From Burkholderiaceae bacterium (GTDB taxonomy: Bacteria > Pseudomonadota > Gammaproteobacteria > Burkholderiales > Burkholderiaceae_C), in the NCBI GenBank assembly GCA_030726195.1, contig JANREF010000199.1, positions 1 through 15,936 on the forward strand: 15,936 bases of DNA. Direction: 5' to 3'. This document shows positions 6,811 through 15,342 of the stretch, one piece after another (position 1 is the first letter of the stretch; each line of letters begins with the position of its first letter). The translations under genes and the position numbers were made by a program. The notes under the pieces were generated by a model. The model was given only the letters and a program-made list of their open reading frames with translations. It made no database searches and was not told the DNA's origin.

Positions 6811-6889
6811 TCGCGAGGCGGCATCAAACACAAGGCACAGGGCACATGGCACAAAGTACAGGGCACAGGCACAACGTCAAACATCAAAC
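6787..6889. repeat. 12-bp inverted repeat spanning the dsbA-like/metC gap
   Basis: GTTTGATGTTTG at 6787-6798 is the exact reverse complement of CAAACATCAAAC at 6878-6889. A shorter competitor, CATCAAACA at 6822-6830, is the exact complement of 6786-6794. A transcript from either strand could form one of two stems; the lack of T-runs argues against a simple intrinsic terminator. Confidence 0.7.
6834..6873. repeat. 7-bp tandem repeat block (GGCACA-N)
   Basis: GGCACA occurs at 6834, 6841, 6848, 6862 and 6868, with a degenerate copy (AGTACA) at 6855. Spacing is 7 bp until the last unit, which is 6 bp. The following 6876-6889 holds two more heptamers, GTCAAAC and ATCAAAC. Confidence 0.75.
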
Positions 6890-6953
6890 GCCGTCGCCCT
6901 GTTGTAGCCCGCCGCTAGCCCTGCTCTGCCCCGGCTGTCGCCTGGTCTGCCGC

Positions 6954-8180
6954 TCAGCCCAGTTTGGCCAACGCCTGTTCGATGTCGGCTTGCAAGTCGG
7001 CCGTGTCTTCTAAACCCACTGCAAAGCGCACCACCGCGCCGCTGTGCGGCCACTGACCCTCACGCATGCCCGCCATGTCGTAGGGCACGATCAAGCTCAT
7101 AGGCCCTGCCCAGCTGTAACCCAACTGGAACAATTGCAAGGCGTCGCAAAACGCGTCCACTTGCGCGGCGGTATAGCGCGCCGCAAAAGCCACGGTAAAC
7201 AAACAGGCCGCGCCTGTGCAGTCACGCTTCCACGTTGCATGACCGGGTGACGTGGCCAAGGCGGGGTGAAACACCACCTCAAATTCGTCGCGCGTACTGG
7301 CCCACTGCGCCAAGGCGCGGGTGGAGGCATCTTGGTGCGCATAGCGCAGCGCCATGGACGGCAGGCCACGCAGCACCAACTCGGCATCGTTGGCCGCCAC
7401 CGACAAGCCCAAGCGCATGTGGGTCATAAGCATGGCGTGGTGCAGGTCTGCGTCGCGCGTGATCACCGAGCCCATGAGCACGTCCGCACCGCCGCTGGGG
7501 TACTTGGTGAGCGCTTGCATGGACACATCAACGCCCAAATCAAAGGGCTGAAAGGCCACACCGGCACCCCAGGTGTTGTCCAAAGCGGTGACAATGCGGC
7601 GGCCCAAACCTTGGGCTTGGCGTGCGTCATTGGCTGAGGCCACGGCTGCGACCAAAGCTGGCACATCAGGAAACTCAAGCGTGACGGAGCCCGGGGCTTC
7701 TAGCCACACCAGCCTGGTTTTAGGCGTGATGCGTGCGGCCAAATCACCCGGGTGTTGCGCGTCGTAGTACTCGCACTGCACATCCCATTTGTCCAATTCG
7801 GCGCTGGCGAAGTCTTTGCCTGGTCCATAGGCATTGTCGGGAATGAGCACATGGTCACCGGCTTGCAACAAAGCCAAGTCCACCAAGGCAATGGCGGCCA
7901 AGCCGCTGGGCACCAAGATGCAGTGTTGACCCCCTTCTGCCGTGGCCAAGCGCTCTTCTAACGTGAAGGTGGTGGGTGTGCCGTGCAGGCCGTAGGTGTA
8001 GGCCGACTTGTCCGTCCACGTGCGGCTGCGCATGGCCGCAACGTTGGGAAAAATAACCGTGGAGGCCTTGTGCACACCAACGGCTGCGCTGTCAAACTCG
8101 CTGGGCGCAACGTAGGGGTGGTGAATGAGCTGGGTGCTTAAAGCCGCGTGAGCAGTCACTGAATGGGGGGCTTTGGCCAT
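6954..8180 (-). CDS. metC: Cystathionine beta-lyase-like PLP enzyme (Cys/Met metabolism family)
   Basis: This 408-residue fold-type I PLP enzyme of the trans-sulfuration family most resembles MetC, which cleaves cystathionine to homocysteine, pyruvate and ammonia in methionine synthesis. The PLP lysine is K226 in SMQALTKYPSGGADVLMG. The ring-nitrogen aspartate is D201 in TALDNTWGAG, and the stacking tyrosine is Y118 in PDNAYGPG. The neighbouring-subunit phosphate loop reads YGLHGTPTT (63-71), with Leu65 where E. coli MetC has Arg58. The ATG at 8180 has a clear CAGGAG ribosome-binding site. Other trans-sulfuration lyases are possible, but the YGLHGTPTT and SWAGPMSL pattern favours the MetC branch. 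The gene is 170 bp downstream of cytochrome b561 on the same strand. Confidence 0.87.
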   Translation of the reverse strand: MAKAPHSVTAHAALSTQLIHHPYVAPSEFDSAAVGVHKASTVIFPNVAAMRSRTWTDKSAYTYGLHGTPTTFTLEERLATAEGGQHCILVPSGLAAIALVDLALLQAGDHVLIPDNAYGPGKDFASAELDKWDVQCEYYDAQHPGDLAARITPKTRLVWLEAPGSVTLEFPDVPALVAAVASANDARQAQGLGRRIVTALDNTWGAGVAFQPFDLGVDVSMQALTKYPSGGADVLMGSVITRDADLHHAMLMTHMRLGLSVAANDAELVLRGLPSMALRYAHQDASTRALAQWASTRDEFEVVFHPALATSPGHATWKRDCTGAACLFTVAFAARYTAAQVDAFCDALQLFQLGYSWAGPMSLIVPYDMAGMREGQWPHSGAVVRFAVGLEDTADLQADIEQALAKLG

Positions 8181-8271
8181 GACGGCGGACTCCTGAAAAT
8201 CTAAACGCCAATGCGTAAACCTAAAGTCTACCGCAGCATGTTCCTACAATAGCCCCCACGATCGCCAAACA

Positions 8272-8295
8272 CCTGCCCGGCACTTGCCCAGCAGG
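8272..8295 (-). terminator. Possible weak terminator or hairpin between cytochrome b561 and metC
   Basis: On the minus strand CCTGC and GCAGG enclose GGCA-AG-TGCC with a 2x2 internal mismatch, giving a 9-bp interrupted stem about 55 bases past the cytochrome b561 stop. Only a short TGTTT follows, so termination efficiency is doubtful. Confidence 0.25.
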
Positions 8296-8350
8296 CCCAC
8301 GGCGTCTAGCCCCCAGTTGAACCGACTCGCTGTGCGACGACAGTGCTTGG

Positions 8351-8926
8351 TTACTGTGCGCGGGCTTTCAGGCGGGGCACCATGCTGGTCAACACGTTGT
8401 CTTTCATCACGAAGTGGTGGTAGATGGACGCTGCGGCGTGCAGACCAGCAATCCACATGATGGCGTCGCCAATGAAAGTGTGCACATCGCCCCAATCCGC
8501 CAGTGGCGCAAACGCCGAGTTGGCAATCAGGGTCAGCTCGTCAATGCGCAAGCCCAGCAGTGTGAGTGGCGCGCCTTCGCTGCCCAACGTGAGCAAGGCT
8601 GTCATGGGCAGTGCCAGCAACATGCCCCATAAAACCACATGGGCACCTTTGCTGGCCAACTGCATCCAACCCGCCATGCTGTGACGCGGTGCACGCGGGC
8701 GAACCAGCACCCACAACAGACGCAACAGCGTGAGACCAAACACGGCAATGCCCAGTGTTTCATGCCACACGATGTCAAGTTGGGTGCCGGGGTCGATACC
8801 GTTGCGAAGCATGCGACCAAAACCGCCTGGCCCCAATACAAATGCGGCGAGCACTGCCGCGGCTGTGAGCCAGTGGAAGGCTTGGCTGAGGGTATCGTAT
8901 CGCTTGGTACTGTCGTGCGCTGTCAT
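8351..8926 (-). CDS. Bacterial cytochrome b561 family protein
   Basis: This 191-residue integral membrane protein has four predicted hydrophobic helices (about 14-33, 55-77, 93-113, 150-172), the standard build of diheme bacterial cytochrome b561. Candidate heme-ligating histidines sit in or beside the helices at H18 (AFHWL), H55 (WHETLG), H149 (DVHTFIGD) and H163 (AGLHAAAS). The family moves electrons between quinol and other acceptors, and the E. coli enzyme CybB acts as a superoxide:ubiquinone oxidoreductase. The ATG at 8926 has a strong AAGGAG ribosome-binding site 5-6 bases upstream. It begins shortly after the terminator of the purA cluster, so it probably has its own promoter. Confidence 0.92.
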   Translation of the reverse strand: MTAHDSTKRYDTLSQAFHWLTAAAVLAAFVLGPGGFGRMLRNGIDPGTQLDIVWHETLGIAVFGLTLLRLLWVLVRPRAPRHSMAGWMQLASKGAHVVLWGMLLALPMTALLTLGSEGAPLTLLGLRIDELTLIANSAFAPLADWGDVHTFIGDAIMWIAGLHAAASIYHHFVMKDNVLTSMVPRLKARAQ

Positions 8927-8998
8927 GGTGACTCCTTGGTTAGGCAGGATTCTGAGCGCGCATTGTTAAGCCAATGTGAATGCGGCGATGGGCAATGC

Positions 8999-9036
8999 AA
9001 AAAAAAGCAGGCCGCGCACAACGGCGGGCCTGCTTT
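8999..9036 (-). terminator. Rho-independent terminator of the purA/phosphoribosyltransferase cluster
   Basis: On the minus strand a perfect stem of GGCCTGC with its complement (9027-9033 with 9007-9013), extendable by three A-T pairs, encloses a 13-base loop. It is followed directly by a run of eight T (complement of A 8999-9006). It lies 18 bases past the phosphoribosyltransferase stop. Confidence 0.9.
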
Positions 9037-9054
9037 CATGCACGCGTGGTGTGC

Positions 9055-9579
9055 TTAGACTTTCCACTTCTCCATCAAGTCCGCAACACGCAGGTTGTCG
9101 TAGGGCTCGAAGGGCTGGTGAATCCAGGGGTTGGTCGGCAAAAACTCCATGGAGTAGTCTGGCTGGAATGCCGATACGCCTTTGGTCCAAATCACAGCGC
9201 TGCGCAGCTCTGTGATGGGCGTGTAGTTGTCGCGCAAGGTGTCAATCACGGCCTTGAGGGTGTGGCCGGTGTCGGCCAAGTCGTCCACCAACAGCACACG
9301 ACCGGCGATTTCACCCTTGGGCGTGGTGATGTAACGCGCCACATCCAAGTGACCTTGCACCGTGCCCGCGCCAGCGCGGTAGGAGCTGGTAGACATGATA
9401 GCCAAAGGCTTGTCGAAGATGCGAGACAAGATGTCGCCAGGGCGCATGCCGCCCCGGGCCAAACACAAAATGTTGTCGAACTCCCAGCCGGATTGGTGGA
9501 TGCGAATTGCGAGTTTTTCAATCAGGTTGTGGTACTCGTCGTACGACACATACAGGTGCTTACCGTCTTCGGTCAACAT
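9055..9579 (-). CDS. Type I phosphoribosyltransferase, probable purine salvage enzyme
   Basis: This 174-residue PRTase carries the PRPP-binding signature VLLVDDLADTGHTL (residues 95-108, acidic pair D99-D100) and an upstream LARGGMRPGDILS loop (40-52). The layout resembles xanthine-guanine phosphoribosyltransferases, which convert guanine or xanthine plus PRPP to the nucleotide. The C-terminal FLPTNPWIHQPFEPYD (146-161), with a Trp/Pro-rich hood, is compatible with that group, but base specificity cannot be read from the sequence. The ATG at 9579 has an AAAAGGA ribosome-binding site. It lies 59 bp after purA with no terminator between, so it is most likely the last gene of the hisZ-purA transcript. 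Adjacency to purA supports a purine role. Confidence 0.87.
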   Translation of the reverse strand: MLTEDGKHLYVSYDEYHNLIEKLAIRIHQSGWEFDNILCLARGGMRPGDILSRIFDKPLAIMSTSSYRAGAGTVQGHLDVARYITTPKGEIAGRVLLVDDLADTGHTLKAVIDTLRDNYTPITELRSAVIWTKGVSAFQPDYSMEFLPTNPWIHQPFEPYDNLRVADLMEKWKV

Positions 9580-9638
9580 AAATCTATCCTTTTGGAAGGT
9601 GGAAACGAAACGAAAATAGCTGGGTTATCGCCGCACGC

Positions 9639-11033
<1,395 letters not shown>

Positions 11034-11064
11034 TTACCAATAGTGCAGAAGAACAAACCGCGGC

Positions 11065-12234
11065 TTAAGCCAGCGGCTTGACCTCCCATGTGCCAGCCAC
11101 GAGCACCAGCTCGCGGTCGCAGTCAAATTCGTTGACCTCGTGGTCGTGCCCCGGCAGCACCGACACCACCGTGTGGCCCTGTGCGCGCAAGGCGGCAACC
11201 GCTTGTGCCAGTCCTGCATCCTGCCCCCAAGGCGCGCGAATCACACGGCGCAATGCGGGCACCTGCACGGTGGCAGCCAGCTCTTTCACATCGATACTGA
11301 AGCCCACTGCCGGGCGGCGACGCCCGAAAATGGCGCCCACTTCGTCGTAGCGCCCGCCTCTGACCAGCTCCAACTGGCGCACACCATCGGCGGCCGTGGC
11401 ATACACAGAAAAGCGTATGGCGGTGTAGTAGGCGTAGCCACGCAAATCGGCCAAATCAATGCCCACGTTCATACCCATGGCCTGTGCGGCCTGCGCAATA
11501 GCGCCCAGCTCATCCAAAGCGGTGTGCAGCAGCGGCGATGCGGGCAACTCTTTGCGCGCGCGCTGCAGCACCGACACATCACCAAACAAGTGGTGCAAGG
11601 CGCGCACGGCATCGCGCACCGCAGGCAACAAGGCCTCGGTGAGCTCGTCTATGGCGGCGGCGTCTTTGCGCGCCAGGGCCTGGTGCAACCGGGTCGCGGC
11701 ATCACCCGTGAGGCCAGCCGGTGCCAGCAAGGCATCAACCACGCGCACGTCGGCCAAATCCAGCGAATACGATGCCACACCCGCTTGCGACAAACAGGTG
11801 TGCACCAGCTCCAAAATTTCCACATCGGCCTCTAGGCCTTGGTGGCCATAGAGCTCGGCGCCGAACTGCAGCGGCTCACGAGATGCGTGGGCGTGTGCAG
11901 CGCGGGTGTGTACCACTGGCCCGCAGTAGCACAGGCGTGTGGGGCCGCTGCGGTTGAGCAAGTGTGCATCAATGCGCGCGACCTGTGGCGTGGTGTCGGC
12001 GCGCAGGCCTAGGCTGCGCCCAGAGCCCAAATCCACCAACTTGAAGGTGGCCAAGCCCAATGCCTCGCCGGTGCCTGACAGCAATGATTCGAGGTGTTCC
12101 AGCATGGGCGGCATCACCAGCTCAAAGCCGTAAACGCGGGCTGAGTCCAACAAGACGCGGCGCAGCTCTTCGATGTGTCGTGCCTCAAAGGGCAGCACAT
12201 CGGCTAATTGATCCGGCAGGACCCAAGCGGACAT
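11065..12234 (-). CDS. hisZ: ATP phosphoribosyltransferase regulatory subunit HisZ
   Basis: This 389-residue histidyl-tRNA-synthetase-like protein lacks the anticodon-binding domain. HisZ pairs with short-form HisG to make an active, histidine-inhibited ATP phosphoribosyltransferase, the first step of histidine synthesis. Supporting blocks are the N-terminal [20 protein letters not shown] (4-23), the motif-2-like [15 protein letters not shown] (76-90), the AELYGHQG segment, and [20 protein letters not shown] in the C-terminal half. The N-terminus and overall length exclude a true HisRS. hisG is not in the window. The location between hfl genes and purA is frequent in betaproteobacteria. A candidate -10 element lies 33 bases upstream, after a 350-bp gap, so this gene may start a transcript of its own. 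Confidence 0.95.
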   Translation of the reverse strand: MSAWVLPDQLADVLPFEARHIEELRRVLLDSARVYGFELVMPPMLEHLESLLSGTGEALGLATFKLVDLGSGRSLGLRADTTPQVARIDAHLLNRSGPTRLCYCGPVVHTRAAHAHASREPLQFGAELYGHQGLEADVEILELVHTCLSQAGVASYSLDLADVRVVDALLAPAGLTGDAATRLHQALARKDAAAIDELTEALLPAVRDAVRALHHLFGDVSVLQRARKELPASPLLHTALDELGAIAQAAQAMGMNVGIDLADLRGYAYYTAIRFSVYATAADGVRQLELVRGGRYDEVGAIFGRRRPAVGFSIDVKELAATVQVPALRRVIRAPWGQDAGLAQAVAALRAQGHTVVSVLPGHDHEVNEFDCDRELVLVAGTWEVKPLA

Positions 12235-12266
12235 AACTATTTTCTGTAGGGTGAAGACAACCTAGC

Positions 12267-12272
12267 ATTGTA
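12267..12272 (-). promoter_or_regulatory. Candidate -10 element upstream of hisZ
   Basis: The minus strand reads TACAAT here (5 of 6 matches to the sigma-70 -10 consensus), 33 bases before the hisZ ATG. TTGTGG or TTGCTT upstream are weak -35 candidates at 15 and 19 bp spacing, neither ideal. Confidence 0.4.
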
Positions 12273-12420
12273 CCGGGCGTGAGACGGCCACAAGCAAGGC
12301 AGATATGAGCCGTTTAAGGCGAACTAAAGAATGCGTCTAAGCCCACAGGACTGCATCGCAAGCCTGACAGACCGCAGCACGCGGTACGTTGGCAACCCCT
12401 GCCCTGTGAATCGGGCATGC

Positions 12421-12453
12421 GAAAAACCGCTGAAAAAGACAGCAAAAAAGAAA
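12421..12453. promoter_or_regulatory. Phased A-tracts (possible curved DNA) in the DUF2065-hisZ gap
   Basis: The 350 bases 12235-12584 hold no gene I can support. Within them, A-tracts of 5, 5 and 6 bases begin at 12422, 12433 and 12444, exactly 11 bp apart, about one helical turn. Such phasing gives intrinsic DNA curvature. It lies roughly 150 bp upstream of the hisZ candidate -10. On the minus strand the same stretch is T-rich, but no strong stem precedes it, so a terminator is less likely. Confidence 0.45.
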
Positions 12454-12584
12454 GGCTAAACGACACGCCAAACAACACGACAAATGGGTCGTTGAGGAAA
12501 GCTTACAACTCCAGCGTGTAGAAGACGGTGGGTGGTGGGTGGTCGGTTGACGAAGCCTTGCATCAGGCCCTTGGGAACAACGTA

Positions 12585-12767
12585 TCAAGACAGCGACCAC
12601 AACAGCACAACGCCCACGGCCAGCAGGGCCAAGCCGTACAGGCGCAACTGGGCGTCGCTGAAGTGTTGCATCTGCAGCAGCATGCGCCGCCATGCCGCGG
12701 GTGCCGCAAAAGGCAGCAAGCCCTCAAAAATGAGGGCTATGCCGAGTGCCAACCACAAGAGGTCCAA
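12585..12767 (-). CDS. DUF2065 (YjeT-like) small membrane protein
   Basis: This is a 60-residue peptide with two hydrophobic helices (about 3-22 and 43-58) joined by a basic segment (WRRMLLQMQHF). The LLWLALGIALIFEGLLPFAAPAAWRR pattern, read here in pieces as WLALGIALIFEG then LLPF and AWRR, is the DUF2065/YjeT signature. Function is unknown. E. coli yjeT also follows hflC and precedes purA, so the position is conserved. The start is a TTG at 12767, 8 bases after the hflC stop; it matches the E. coli homologue within one residue, and no ATG is available. The tight spacing suggests translational coupling to hflC. Confidence 0.85.
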   Translation of the reverse strand: MDLLWLALGIALIFEGLLPFAAPAAWRRMLLQMQHFSDAQLRLYGLALLAVGVVLLWSLS

Positions 12768-12775
12768 GCTGAGAA

Positions 12776-13669
12776 TCAGCGCGTGGGCGTGACCTGGTTG
12801 GTCTTCATGCCCTTGAGGAAATCAGACTCGCCGTCTAGCACCACAATGTCACCCTTGCTGGCGAAACTGCTTTTGTAGGCTTCTAAGCTGCGGTAAAACT
12901 TCGCAAAAGCGGGGTCTTGGTTGAACGCCTTGGCGTAGGTGTTAGACGCCTTGGCGTCGCCGTCACCCTTGATGGTTTGTGCATCGCGGTAGGCCTCAGC
13001 CAAAATCACTTCACGCTGGCGGTCTGCGTCGGCGCGAATCTTTTCGCCCTCTGCCGCACCCGTTGAGCGCAGCTCATTGGCCACACGCTTGCGTTCCGCT
13101 TCCATACGGTCATACACCGACTTGGTAATCGTTTCAGCGTAGTCCACACGGGTGATACGCACGTCCACGACATCCATACCCCAGGGCTTCTCGGCGCCGT
13201 TGACCGCACCCAAGACTTGCTTTTTGACGTCGGCCATCAAGGCCTCGCGGTCAGATGACAACAGCTGGAACACCGTGCGGCGGTTCACTTCTTCTTGAAA
13301 GGCGTTGCGCACCACGCGGTTGAGCTGCAGCGCACCCGCGCGCTCGTCCAAACCGACGTTACGAATGTACTGAGGCGCATCAGACACGCGCCAGCGCACA
13401 AACCAATCGATCACCACACGTTGCTTTTCTGCCGTGAGCATGGGCTCGGTGTCGGTGCTGTCCAGTGTGAGCAAGCGCTTGTCTATGTAGCTCACGTTTT
13501 GAAACGGTGGCGGCATCTTGAAGTTCAAACCTGGCTCAGTCACCACAGTTTTGATTTCGCCCAACTGGTAGACCACGCCAAACTGGCGTTGATCGACCAC
13601 AAACATCGTGGAGCTGGCAATGGCTAAAGCCAACAGTGCCGATGCAATCCAAAATCCAATTCGGTTCAT
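12776..13669 (-). CDS. hflC: HflC, membrane SPFH-domain modulator of FtsH
   Basis: This 297-residue stomatin/prohibitin-family (SPFH) protein has one N-terminal membrane anchor (about residues 5-25) with the bulk in the periplasm. HflC and HflK assemble into a large cage around the FtsH protease and restrain its action on membrane proteins. The SPFH domain begins with VVDQRQFGVVYQLGEI (24-39) and includes TEPGLNFKMPPPFQNV. A long charged helical region (about 180-245) carries the ERKRVANELRSTGAAEGEK block typical of HflC, then DADRQREVILAEAYRDAQ. The C-terminus ends DGESDFLKGMK, as in the family. The ATG at 13669 has AAAGG upstream. It starts 56 bp after hflK and overlaps nothing. Confidence 0.96.
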   Translation of the reverse strand: MNRIGFWIASALLALAIASSTMFVVDQRQFGVVYQLGEIKTVVTEPGLNFKMPPPFQNVSYIDKRLLTLDSTDTEPMLTAEKQRVVIDWFVRWRVSDAPQYIRNVGLDERAGALQLNRVVRNAFQEEVNRRTVFQLLSSDREALMADVKKQVLGAVNGAEKPWGMDVVDVRITRVDYAETITKSVYDRMEAERKRVANELRSTGAAEGEKIRADADRQREVILAEAYRDAQTIKGDGDAKASNTYAKAFNQDPAFAKFYRSLEAYKSSFASKGDIVVLDGESDFLKGMKTNQVTPTR

Positions 13670-13725
13670 AACAGACCTTTAATCTCTATCTCTAATACGT
13701 TGAAAGTGATGCGGTAACCAATCGG

Positions 13726-15135
13726 TTAACGCAAATCGCGTGATCGCGCAGCATCTGGACTGCGCGCGCGTGAACCATCCAAATTCAACGTGGGTGGTAG
13801 GTTAGAGGTGCTGGACGATGAGGTGCTGGGCAGGGGTGCCACACCATCATTGGGGCCAACGTTTTGAATCAGCTTGTCCAGCGGCAAGTACAGCAGGTTG
13901 GAGCCGTTGCGCGACTCGACCAGCACTTTGCTCACGTTGCTGTACACCGACTGCATGGTGTCAACGTACAAACGGTCCCGAGTGACTTGAGGCGACTTTT
14001 TGTACTCCCCCAGCACAGACTCGAAACGTTTGGAGTCACCTTCGGCCTGTGCCACGATACGCTCGCGGTAGGCTTCCGCTTCTGCACGCAAACGTGCAGC
14101 CGCACCGCCGGCACGCGGCACCACGTCGTTGGCGTAGGCTTGCGCTTCGTTTTTAGCGCGCTCGCGCTCTTGAGCGGCTTTGAGCACGTCGTCAAATGAA
14201 GCTTGCACTTGCTCTGGAGGACGCACGCCGCCTTGCTGCAAGTTCACGCCAACGACTTCAATACCCACCTTGTAGCGGTCCAAAATGACCTGCATCAAAT
14301 CGCGCACGCGTGGGGCAATTTGGTCGCGCTCCTCCGCCAAGGCTGAGTCCATCTTCATCTTGCCCACCACTTCGCGAACAGCTGTTTCTGCGGCTTTGAC
14401 CACAGCAGCGTCGGGGTCGCGGCTTTCAAACAAGTAGGCGCGCGAGTCACTCAGGCGGTATTGCACCGCGAACTTGATCTCAACAATGTTCTCGTCGGAC
14501 GTGAGCATGGCCGACTCGCGCAGGCCCGTGGCGCGCACAATCTGGTCCGAACCCACATCCACCGAGCGAATTTGCGTCACAAACACCAGTTCGTGGGCTT
14601 GAATGGGAGCAGGCATGCGCCAATTGAAACCCGCACCAACCGTGGTGTGGTAGCGGCCAAACTGGGTGATCACCGCTTGCTGACCTTCTTGCACGATGAA
14701 AAAGCCTGTGCCCAGCCAAATGAGCAAGGACACGCCAGCGATGAGGCCTATGCCGACGCCGGCGGACTTGCCGTCAGGCGTGAATGACGGGGGCATTCCG
14801 CCGCCATTGCCGCCATTGCCACCATTACCGCCGTTACCCGAGCGGCCGTTTTTGCCACCGAACAAGCCACCCAAGCGCTGGTTGAAGTCACGCCACAACT
14901 CATCCAAATCGGGCGGACCATCGTTGTTGTTGGGGCGTTGGCCACCACCACGAATGGGCTGCACATTGTCGTGCTCAGGCTGGCGCGGACGCCCAGCTTG
15001 CTCATCGGACGAATCGGAGTGGGGTTTGCCGTCGCCGCCCTCGCCTCTGCCCCAATTGGAGTCGTTGAGGTTGAAGATGCGAGAGAGTAAGCCGCGCAAG
15101 CCAGAGGCTGCGGGACTCAACGTTTTTGGATTCAT
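13726..15135 (-). CDS. hflK: HflK, membrane SPFH-domain modulator of FtsH
   Basis: This 469-residue partner of HflC has a cytoplasmic hydrophilic N-terminus of about 120 residues, Gly/Asn/Asp-rich, with LDELWRDFNQRLGGLFGG (78-95) and a (GGN)n linker at 100-113. A single membrane segment follows (about 124-147), then the SPFH domain starting IVQEGQQAVITQFGRYHTT (147-165). A charged coiled-coil region spans about 300-380, including QQGGVRPPEQVQASFDDV and an Ala/Glu/Arg-rich helix. The C-terminal tail (about 432-469) is Ser/Pro/Arg-rich. The frame is open to 15258, but ATG 15135 is chosen because NPKTLSPAASGLRGLLSRI resembles known HflK starts and the extra 41 residues are Cys-rich and unlike the family. 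No clear ribosome-binding site is visible. Confidence 0.95.
   Translation of the reverse strand: MNPKTLSPAASGLRGLLSRIFNLNDSNWGRGEGGDGKPHSDSSDEQAGRPRQPEHDNVQPIRGGGQRPNNNDGPPDLDELWRDFNQRLGGLFGGKNGRSGNGGNGGNGGNGGGMPPSFTPDGKSAGVGIGLIAGVSLLIWLGTGFFIVQEGQQAVITQFGRYHTTVGAGFNWRMPAPIQAHELVFVTQIRSVDVGSDQIVRATGLRESAMLTSDENIVEIKFAVQYRLSDSRAYLFESRDPDAAVVKAAETAVREVVGKMKMDSALAEERDQIAPRVRDLMQVILDRYKVGIEVVGVNLQQGGVRPPEQVQASFDDVLKAAQERERAKNEAQAYANDVVPRAGGAAARLRAEAEAYRERIVAQAEGDSKRFESVLGEYKKSPQVTRDRLYVDTMQSVYSNVSKVLVESRNGSNLLYLPLDKLIQNVGPNDGVAPLPSTSSSSTSNLPPTLNLDGSRARSPDAARSRDLR
14801..14836 (-). repeat. In-frame 9-bp tandem repeat encoding the HflK Gly-Gly-Asn linker
   Basis: Four copies of a 9-bp unit (plus-strand CCGCCATTG, with two diverged copies) encode Asn-Gly-Gly repeats in the cytoplasmic linker before the HflK membrane segment. 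Copy-number change would alter linker length in frame. Confidence 0.85.
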
Positions 15136-15342
15136 CGTGTAGTGTTTTGGATAAGAGTGCATGACTTGTACATTGTGGCATGAGTCGCAATCACAACCCA
15201 ATTTCGGCATAAATCCCGCACAAAAGGCACTGGCTTGACCTTGGGCCGCACATGACACAGCGCCAAGCGCAGGTGCGACTTCAGAACAATGTCGTGGTGG
15301 GCGCTGGACTGAGATGCAGCCAGCGCTGCCACAGCAGTGCTG

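Noticed and set aside
6789..7013. 74-residue plus-strand open frame in the heptamer repeat region
   Set aside because: It is made of translated repeats and then antisense of the metC 3' end, with no ribosome-binding site.
12315..12422. 34-codon frame starting ATG-CCC-GAT on the minus strand within the hisZ gap
   Set aside because: No ribosome-binding site, no hydrophobic or conserved pattern, and too short to support from one sequence.
12337..12693. 118-residue minus-strand open frame partly filling the gap upstream of hisZ
   Set aside because: It overlaps DUF2065 in another frame, is Cys/Arg/Ala-rich without recognisable motifs, and lacks a ribosome-binding site.
15136..15258. 41-residue upstream extension of HflK
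   Set aside because: It is Cys-rich and unlike HflK N-termini; ATG 15135 begins a sequence that fits the family.
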